This document shows, piece after piece, positions 43,301 to 50,408 of a stretch of DNA of 50,408 bases (position 1 is the first letter of the stretch; each line of letters opens with the position of its first letter). The translations under genes and the position numbers were made by a program. The notes below the pieces were generated by a model, which was not told the DNA's origin, made no database searches, and worked only from the letters and a program-made list of their open reading frames with translations. This DNA is from Gymnopus androsaceus JB14 (taxonomy: Eukaryota > Basidiomycota > Agaricomycetes > Agaricales > Omphalotaceae), in assembly GCA_009733575.1 (NCBI GenBank), contig ML769804.1:1-50408 (forward strand), in the 5' to 3' direction.

Positions 43301-44077
43301 TTCGATGAGTTGGGAAACGCCAGGATACTCGGCTCTGGCCTTGACTAGATAGTCACCGGCAATGCGAGTGACCGTATCGGCCAATCCTATACGATGCTTA
43401 ATAGCATCGTGCGTTTGCAGCTCCCGAAGTCGCTCAACTTCAAGGCGTTCAATCTCTACCTGATCCTGGGTTTCGATGACCTCGTGGTGTGGACAAGGCG
43501 GAGGTTCGGAAGACGCAGCAGGTCCAGGAGGAGCTTGAGAGTGGGAAGTTAGCTCTGGCTCTACCGGGGGTGATGCAGGAGATTGGGAAGCGGGAGCTGG
43601 CTCTAATTCTGGAGGAGGCAAGCGCGGAAATTCGGAGAGCTGAGCTGGCTCTTCGGGGGCTGTAGCAGGAGACGGTGTAGGCGATTGGGAAGGAGCTCGG
43701 CTGGCCGTTTTATCATGGGACTGTGCCGGAGGAGATTGGGCTTTATCGTGGGCGGGAGGCGGAGTTGCAGGAGGGCAATCTTCGTGCGCGGGGGACGAAG
43801 GACGAGCTTGGGAAGGAGGACGACTGGCAGAGGTTTCCTGTGGTATCTTTCAAACACAGTTAGAGCAAGAGGGTTTCGGAATACATGAAGCGAAACATAC
43901 CGTTTCCTTCTGCGCTTTCCCCTTAGTCTTCGCTTTTGAGGCACCGGGAGCGGGTTTCTTCTGCAATGTTTTGACTGCTTTTGTGCCACCGTTGACCGTA
44001 GATAGGGTGAGGTCTGCGGCAGCACCAGCAGATCGAAGTTTTCGAGTATTAGAGCGCGTTTTGCGAGCGTTGTGCAT
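40319..44077 (-). CDS. Large unrecognised coiled-coil protein gene, divergent from the Spt5-like gene
   Basis: Minus strand. Exon 1 44077-43901 (basic, TRSNTRKLRS) splices to 43846; a long exon follows with Pro-rich text (SRAPSQSPTPSPATAPEEP), a folded region (VTRIAGDYLVKARAEYPGV, MQLAMWAYITDMEGYKATE), a long Glu/Arg coiled coil (RIEEKRRLREVEARRLEEEY) and an acidic/basic end. Frame shifts near 42215 (GGG run) and 41993 interrupt it; text continues as VNYFNIFQIWYGVHGEKRR, EWTKVVTAEFYAFLRDKL, HLETGYHIGGYALHEDHEAL and, in a last exon 40906-40319, a Ser/Pro-rich basic tail KNKRSALKDKLKNRIPRS. No known domain. The position next to a KDZ transposase suggests a passenger or accessory protein. It may be one gene of more than 1,000 residues or two neighbouring genes. 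Confidence 0.6.
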
Positions 44078-44417
44078 ACTAGATGAACTTTGAGTAAAGA
44101 GTGAAATTACAGGCTAGATAATTCACAGTTCAGTTCAAAGGATACAAGGACGCGTAGAAATGAAACTCACGCGTGTCTTTGGCAGGCTCATTGTTCATGA
44201 TCGTGGCCACTTGGCTTGAGAACCTACGACAATAGAACAAAGTTCAGCATACGTGTTTAATTGTTAGACGAATTCAGACAAATTTTTATCCACTTTTATG
44301 GCGTTGTGCCGTTTACTTGGCAATCTTATTATACATAGATATTCTATCGTAAATACGAAAGTGAAACACTCACTAGTCGGTGTCGTCGCTGTCGGCCATG
44401 ACGACGACGATCAGTCG

Positions 44418-44582
44418 GTGAGAGTTCGGGAGAAACTGGGAAAGTATAACGTGATGTCACGGCGTCGGTGATACTCCCAGCGCCAAACAAGATGGTTACA
44501 TAACCAAGTCGTTGGGCGCTCGGAGTATCACCGATGCCGTGACACATTGTCACGCTTTCCCAGTCTCTCCCGAACTTTCACG
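44418..44582. promoter_or_regulatory. Long palindrome between divergent genes
   Basis: Arms of about 67 bp: the left begins GTGAGAGTTCGGGAGAAACT and contains ATGTCACGGCGTCGGTGATACTC; the right is its reverse complement with few changes. The 30-bp centre holds a second small palindrome GGTTACATAACC. It lies between start codons at 44077 (minus) and 44795 (plus), so it is likely a shared promoter or a small MITE that became one. Confidence 0.7.
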
Positions 44583-44794
44583 TACGATACTTCCAGTAAG
44601 TGTTTTCCCGCTCGTAGTTTCGTATTATACCGTAGCTGTAGATATAATTGAAGATACGCTTAAGAATGGCTCAAGGCCATAAAAAAGCGTAAAGTTGAAA
44701 ATTCAAATTTTGAAAAAAAAAAATACGGATTCCTTTGTGAGAATGGAGGCGTTCAGGCTTATAATACGTAGCTAACCTTTACTGCTTCAGGTCA

Positions 44795-47700
44795 ATGGAC
44801 GGCCATTCGAAAATCCGCAAGGACGACTCGGTGTGTAAAGAGCATTTACATTCATATTATACTGATACTTCCTCCGTTCCCAGGTCCGCGCTTTCATATC
44901 CACAGAGGCCGACGAAGATTCTATTAGCGACGAAGAAGATCCTAACGAAGAAACGGCCCTGGACTTCTCAGAGCGTAAACGCCAAACTGCTGAATTTACC
45001 CCTTTGCCCTCCGCCCACCTTCCCTCTCGACTGGACTTGCTCCTTAATCGACTCAACGCAGAGATCGAGGATCGGACGCATCTCCTCTCCACTCTTCCGC
45101 CTCCCTCCGAATTCCTTCCTGGGTCCCCTCTCAAAAAGCGGCGTATAGCTCGCTCTGAATCTCCAGAAGAATCGTTGAACGCAAGTACTTCCTGGGACGC
45201 TGCTTTTGCAGCCAATCCTGGTTCACAGCAGGAGTTCATTGATGGGTTGCAATTGGGACGTGAACTTGACGAGATAACCGCCCACTACTCTCGCTCACAG
45301 TCGCAACCACATGGCTCCGCATCAGCCGCGGACGAGGATGAAGCAGACAACCGCAGATTTGAGTGGAATCGCTTTCGCGCCTGGGTTAATCTAGTAACTG
45401 GGCAAACGGCTGAAGTCTTCCAATACGGAATTTACTACGTTCGTTGCAGGGTAATTATTCTTTCATATCACATTCTAGTACATTTGCTAATGTGGTGACA
45501 GAGAGGCCGGGAGGCTGAAATCGTCCAACGCATCTGCCACGACATCAAGAACGGCACTGTCAATCGAGATATCTTGCGAAACGCGTCTCTAGCAGCACTT
45601 CCCGGCGGTATCTACATCCAGGCTCGTAGCATGCTGCCGGGAAATCATGTCCTTGCGAGTTATCTTCGCATGATCGAAGGGTTTATATATCCTAACACTC
45701 CACGCAACATTCACCCTAGCTTACCCCCAGGATCTACACACGCTCCTAATTATTACATAGTACCCTTCATAGCGGACAGCCCTACGCTCCAATTTCCGAA
45801 GCATCAGCTTGTGGTCGGCCTAAACGCGAATAAAGGATGGACTGACGCACGTCAGAAAGATCCCTTCCGAACTGGTGCTTGGGTTATAGCCACGAGAGGC
45901 CGTTATAAAGGGGATTGTGGCCTGGTCGTTGAGGATGACTATGGCGAGCTTGACTCGACCGAGCGAATGGTTTCATTTCTTCCAAGGCTTAGACTTCCTG
46001 TCTTCAAACCCAGCGCCGAGTCAGCTGCAGCTGAACCTCCGAAGAAGAAGAATTCATCTCGCCCTCCTCCCGTTAAACTCGTGGGTGCCGGTGCGATTAA
46101 GCAGCTCGGGAATAAGTTCGGTTTCAAACTCAAGTACGAATGCATTGAAAATTGCAAACAACCAGAAACCTGCACCCACCAGGAGATTAATCGCAAGCGA
46201 TTGACTTTCTTGGGCCAAACAACTCGTGGGGGGCTCGCTCTTACGATCCAAAAGCTCGGTACGATGAAATTGGCAGAGACACTTCCGGACGATCTTGTCA
46301 TGTCTTTCGCCGAATTAGAGAATACTGAGATCTTTAAAACTTGGATGCCGCCTCCCTCCTCCTGGTCTTTCGAGTCCGGCGAACAAGTTGTAGTCGTACC
46401 CTTTGACGGCGGGACCTTGGCTTCAGAATTTGCACGAGAAGTATTTTCCGACTTGGATATCGAGGATCCAAGTACGCGGGAAGGAAAACTTTTGGAGATG
46501 CTTCCCTTGTACTGCAGGGTTGAGTTTGTTGACCAAAGAGAGCGAGCCGTTCCTTACCATTTTCTTCGAAAGAGAATGCAACTAGGCGATACAGTGCAGT
46601 TGTTAGCAGGAGTCCGTCCTATTAAGGAAATCACTCGCACTCCGGTTGAAAACACTGTCGTTAATATTATCCGCAGTGAAGTCGTAGCCTTGGGGGGAAA
46701 GCAAGGATTGGTCGTAGCTTTCAGTGATAGGACTGTGGACGTTTGGATCCCCGAAATCGCAGCAACGCTCTCCTTGCATCCGAATACTCTTCGCAACCTA
46801 ACGCTCAACTCAATCGCAGTTCCTTTTATACCCTGGCCGCCTTTCGCTAAATTTCATATCGGTCACAATAACCAAGTAATTCCAACCAACCCGTTGAATG
46901 TAGTTGCTGGATTTGAACCCATCACAGTTCATAATTCTAAAGCAGACACTGATACGACGACCGTGCTACCACGGCTCCCTTTCTTCACGGGAATAACCCC
47001 TTGGAAGGATATCTTAGTCTCTCCAATTGGTCAATTTCACCGCAAGGGGTACCGTGGTAGGGTTAAAGATGTCAAACAGGACGAGAAATGCGTCAGCGGT
47101 CTTGCGGTGCTCGTCGAGTACGAAACTATCAATATGACGGATTCTCCTAGACACTGGTACGACTACGATGTGCTACGTCGCTGCGACAACAGCCGTTTCA
47201 TCCATGACGACTCCATGACCTCAAATCGCAACAGAACCCAGCAGAAGGACGTGACCTACTATGACTTCAAAGTAGGCTACGTCCCGAAATATATCTTGGA
47301 AGATCACAAAGAGGCCTATGCTCGACAGAAGGGAAAGAGTGGAGGCCGAGGAACGCCAGCGGGTACTGCACGAGCGTCAGATCGGGGTTAACGAACAGGT
47401 TGAACGATCCGTCGCAAACCGTGAGCAGAGGATCAATGAAAACCTGGAGGCGTTGAATGCAGTAGGTGTTGAGCTAGTCCGGGACGATGTTTCAGGACTT
47501 TATCGGTACATGGGTGGTTCTGCGATTATAGAAGAAAGTTCATCCCAAACCCCAAATCCCTACATCGATGAAAGTCGGTATGCCTCCGCCGATTTTCTCA
47601 TTATTCCCCCTGTTGCATCCACCCCGTTGTCCGCCGCTCCGAGTCATTCGAGCCATTGGTTGTTTGACCCTCGTATTCGGGAAGGCTTAGGTGACAACCA

Positions 47701-48232
47701 TATTCTAATTGCTTGCAAAGGCGAAACTAAGGATCGCCGGGTGCATCTGCGAGTCGTAAACGGCGTCACAGAAGCGTACAGTGCCAGTGGTCACAAGCGT
47801 CAAATTCGACCGCAGGACCTAGTGGATGGATTTCGTTCATATGGGGTGAAAAAGCCGTTCAAGGCTGCTGGCCTCTATCTCGTTTGTGAAGGTGATCATA
47901 TAGGCAAACTAGTTCGTCGCGCTTCGGAGTACTTCGGTGACAACATGGAACACTACAGAGATCCATTATGGACCGTGCAAGTTGTCTCCGTAGCAAAGGA
48001 AAATGGGAAGCATGTCGAGACCATTCAGTTGGACTATCCGCAGTTTCATTTGTGTGGTGCTTCACTTGCGGAGGTCTATGAACCCAGAGAGCGGAGGAAG
48101 GCAGGCAATGAGGCAATGACAGTTGTGCGGGAAAAGCCTGGGGCTGAAGGTATGACCAATGGATATTTTGTAGATGAGAACGGATGTACACAGGGATACT
48201 TTGTTGACGAAGATGGAAGACTTGTTGAATAG
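44795..48232 (+). CDS. Spt5-like protein (NGN and KOW domains), one frame break
   Basis: Exons 44795-44830, 44884-45450 and 45502-48232, about 1,110 residues if one extra G near 47333 (AAGGGAAAG) is discounted; without that the frame stops at 47391. N-terminus is acidic (STEADEDSISDEEDPNEE), as in Spt5. NGN-like region at about 195-268: YYVRCRRGREAEIVQRI ... LPGGIYIQARS. KOW motifs near 324 (GAWVIATRGRYKGDCGLVV), near 708 (GQFHRKGYRGRVKDV) and probably near 990 (GLYLVCEGDHIGKLV). A coiled-coil segment (VEAEERQRVLHERQIGVNE) follows the break. Spt5 with Spt4 keeps RNA polymerase II processive; this is a divergent paralogue, not the housekeeping gene, and its neighbours suggest it travels with a KDZ transposon. 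Confidence 0.72.
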
Positions 48233-48736
48233 ACTGTACAATAGTTGTTAAATTATGAATAAATGTATATACATATTAGTTTTTGTACCCGAATGCTTCT
48301 TTGTGTAGTAGTGTCTCGTAGAATTGCCCAGTACATGTACATAGATTTTAGCATGCTTACAATTCGTGGCGCAGCGTTTGATATAAACAGCTTTGACGTG
48401 CCACCTTGGGATCTATTATCTGATATTGAGCGTCCGCAATGACGTTAAACTACAAAGCACATGCCCACAATGGGAGCACAATGGAGATCTAATTTGTGTG
48501 AGACCTTTACCTTTACCTGGGGATACTCAGTTATCTGACCAATTGGACTTGCACTTGAACCACGACTGCCATGTCTGTTATACGCTCAGCTGTTGCTCGC
48601 AATTGCTCAACAAAAACCTTGCCCTACAATCGAAAGGTGTGCGCTTCTTTTTTGGGCTTTACTACTTCGTCTTCGGTTGACTGTGGGCTAGAACACGAAG
48701 CATGGACTGGAATCTAAAGAAGCTTCAGTAGTAGGA
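48233..48736. other. Intergenic region with promoter candidate
   Basis: AT-rich 3' flank of the Spt5-like gene, then at 48431-48452 a 22-bp word CGTCCGCAATGACGTTAAAC(TA) that recurs upstream of the KDZ transposase (49575-49596). No gene supported. Confidence 0.5.
48431..48452 (+). promoter_or_regulatory. Shared upstream motif, copy 1
   Basis: CGTCCGCAATGACGTTAAAC followed by TA, 20 of 22 bases identical to 49575-49596. Contains TGACGT, a bZIP/CRE-type core. It lies about 285 bp upstream of the ATG at 48737. Confidence 0.5.
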
Positions 48737-49397
48737 ATGAAGGTGAGTTTCATGGCTTTTAAGGGCTTCTGCCTTATTTACTCGCTTTGCATTGACTTAC
48801 CAGACAACACGGTCAACATACCAGCCACTTACGCGCCTTCCCTTGTCCTTCATCCCGACCCCCAAGGCTGAATACGATGACCTCTGGCCCGAAAATCCCT
48901 TCTGTTATAACGATCTGGTTGATGACACCTTGCTCCCTAGTTGGAGCTACGTTGGGGATTTAACGGTCGATAATCTTATAGCAACTGAGGACTACTATAA
49001 CTTCCTACTCCCACTTGCGCGCCATCGCAATCCCGAGGTTACCAAATGGGTCCTCGTGCGTATGGACGCTGAACTCGAAGCCTTAGCCAGGCTGCCCGAC
49101 GCTGACTTCCCGGCCTTCGAGGCAGATCACCCACCAAGTCGCAAAGAGCTGAACCGTTGGCTACTGAAACATGATAAATATGGCCTGCACACGATTCATC
49201 AGAACACCATAGCGCTACTTCGATCTACAATTGATGACATGCTGGAGTATGAGATACCGAGGCACGAGGAGCTTTTCGGTGATAGGTTGAGAATTACAAA
49301 CATGGAGAGATGTATGTCTGAAGATGTTAGACGACGTCAGCAAGCTCATCTGCTAGAAAGGACTCGAGAGGCGAAGGAAAATAATCTAGTTGATTAA
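48737..49397 (+). CDS. Small unrecognised gene between Spt5-like and KDZ genes
   Basis: A two-codon first exon (48737-48742, ATG AAG) splices over 61 nt to 48804-49397; 199 residues. Starting instead at 48792 would add four residues to the second exon. The protein is soluble and largely helical, with EVTKWVLVRMDAELEALARL, ELNRWLLKHDKYGLHTIHQN and a charged end RRRQQAHLLERTREAKENN. No family recognised. Intact, in line with its neighbours, with the upstream motif at 48431. Likely an accessory gene of the same cassette. Confidence 0.7.
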
Positions 49398-49574
49398 TAG
49401 ACTTCATATTATCTTTGTATTTAGCACAAGCTCGATGTCCATTGCCTCGTCTCTTTTGTATACAACATCGAAACGGATATAACGGTATAAGCCACCATGA
49501 ACAATAGATTAATTTTTTTGTTGTGTACAAAAACGGGGAATAATGTAAGATCCACCATTCATTGTTAGCTTGCA

Positions 49575-49596
49575 CGTCCGAAACGACGTTAAACTA
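49575..49596 (+). promoter_or_regulatory. Shared upstream motif, copy 2
   Basis: CGTCCGAAACGACGTTAAAC followed by TA, 76 bp before the ATG of the KDZ transposase. Matches 48431-48452 except for two bases. Confidence 0.5.
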
Positions 49597-49671
49597 TCAC
49601 GTTGTTTTTGGCTCATTCCATACGTGACTGAACGCGGTTTTTTCCTCGGATTTTTACTCTGTGCACTTAGA

Positions 49672-50408
49672 ATGTCTCGCCTTCACCTGTCGAAAAAGAA
49701 CTTGCAAAGGGATCCCATAGGTGCACAGACTCCACCTCGCTCCGCCTATGACCTCTTTCCAAGCTCCCCTCGATCAACTTCACCAACGAAAAGAAGTGCC
49801 AAGCCGATAGTCTTTCTACCCAATGGGAAGACCCTTTCTCAGCGCGCTCATCTGCCCATCCCTCGTGGGCAAGTTGGTTTTCTCGAGCGTCCCGATTATA
49901 ATACTGGAGCCACAACACGGGTATCTGCTTCCTCTTCCGAGGACATCCACAATGTATTCGGAGATGGTGGCGAAACCTTTGTAGTTCCGACGCCTCATTC
50001 ACGCAAGAGGCTTGCGCAATATGCGCGATGGACAGACGAGGTGATACCTCGTCTGATTGGACCGTACATGAAGTATGTTCGGGAATCCTCGAATTTAGCA
50101 GAAGAGTTATCGGTGGAGGCTGAGGAGTGCGTCTGTCTCACTAAAGGGTTAGGTCTAGAGGTACTAGTTGTTCGTTTTAATAGTGAGTTTGCTTTGAAAT
50201 ATATATCATTCATTTGTAATGTTCCTACAGAACTCGAAAAATTACCATACGAACATGCGCCTGCCAAACGGCTGCAACTCAGCTCATGAAACGAGGACTT
50301 TTTGGTTGTGCGCCACTACGTCCCAGTTTGGCCGTCGACCTTCGTGTTCTGGACTTTGTCAGCCGCCTTTTCCTTCGTATCTCTCCTAATAACACCGCTG
50401 TCTGTAAT
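49672..50408 (+). CDS. KDZ transposase, N-terminal part (runs off the window)
   Basis: ATG at 49672; the N-terminus is basic and Ser/Pro-rich, then RWTDEVIPRLIGPYMKYVRE, the start of the conserved region. A GTGAGT...CAG intron (50180-50230) leads to KITIRTCACQTAATQL, MKRGLFGCAPLRPSLAVDL and FVSRLFLRISPNNTAVC. Cys-rich CxC elements followed by RGLF.C.P..P.LAVD are the hallmark of Kyakuja-Dileera-Zisupton transposases in basidiomycetes. After the intron one A seems missing from the A5 run at 50237-50241; otherwise the frame is open to the window edge. The catalytic domain lies beyond 50408. Confidence 0.85.

Noticed and set aside
42524..43348. 274-codon plus-strand frame beginning with a signal-peptide-like stretch
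   Set aside because: It is exactly antisense to the Glu/Arg coiled coil of the minus-strand gene; such codon bias opens the opposite frame. No splice sites or family support.
48393..48680. 95-codon plus-strand frame
   Set aside because: Overlaps the intergenic promoter motif and lacks splice or domain support.

Overview
The window looks like nuclear DNA of a basidiomycete fungus, most likely an agaricomycete. The genes have many short introns (about 37-60 bp, GT-AG with CTGAT/CTAAC-like branch sites). The gene families also fit: sedolisin S53 protease, NACHT-WD40 NLR-like protein, WD40 protein with membrane tail, NAD-specific glutamate dehydrogenase, PIF/Harbinger and KDZ transposons, Ty1/copia and Ty3/gypsy retroelements. 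Two conserved, apparently intact cellular genes could be modelled through all introns: a WD40-membrane protein (920-2465) and a sedolisin (19956-22094). Most of the remainder is mobile or decayed DNA.

Layout. 1-829: right part of a repeat (R) rich in TGTGACA motifs. 920-2465: WD40 gene. 3005-3282: Ty3/gypsy reverse transcriptase scrap. 3888-4118: promoter and first exon of an NAD-glutamate dehydrogenase (GDH2) relic. 4140-7013: low-complexity DNA, 125-bp and 20-bp tandem repeats, and a second copy of R. 7014-11208: minus-strand Ty1/copia element with a 5' LTR and an internal initiator-tRNA-type primer site, cut off inside the reverse transcriptase where R begins. 11255-12057: palindromic MITE-like element. 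12791-14132: unrecognised four-exon gene. 14575-18900: two GDH2 relic blocks and an F-box relic. 19956-22094: sedolisin. 22150-24250: F-box relic plus an internally deleted GDH2 relic. 24613-25205: PIF1/Helitron-type helicase relic. 25916-26290: TA-flanked MITE. 27183-31068: NACHT-WD40 gene. 31320-35731: F-box scrap plus the longest GDH2 relic. 35736-39110: two-gene PIF/Harbinger transposon that landed beside the GDH2 relic. 39720-40044: 25-bp minisatellite. 40319-50408: block ending in a KDZ transposase that runs off the window, with an Spt5-like gene, a divergent coiled-coil gene and a small unknown gene.

The main themes are these. (i) GDH2 and an F-box gene were copied several times and decayed here. 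(ii) A KDZ transposase sits in line with an Spt5-like (NGN plus KOW) transcription-elongation paralogue, which shares a palindromic intergenic region with a divergent gene; this is the best candidate for an undescribed gene cassette. (iii) The NACHT-WD40 receptor has almost identical WD repeats that differ at a few positions. (iv) Many reading frames are broken by a single-base change, often in a short homopolymer, so some 'pseudogenes' may be assembly errors.
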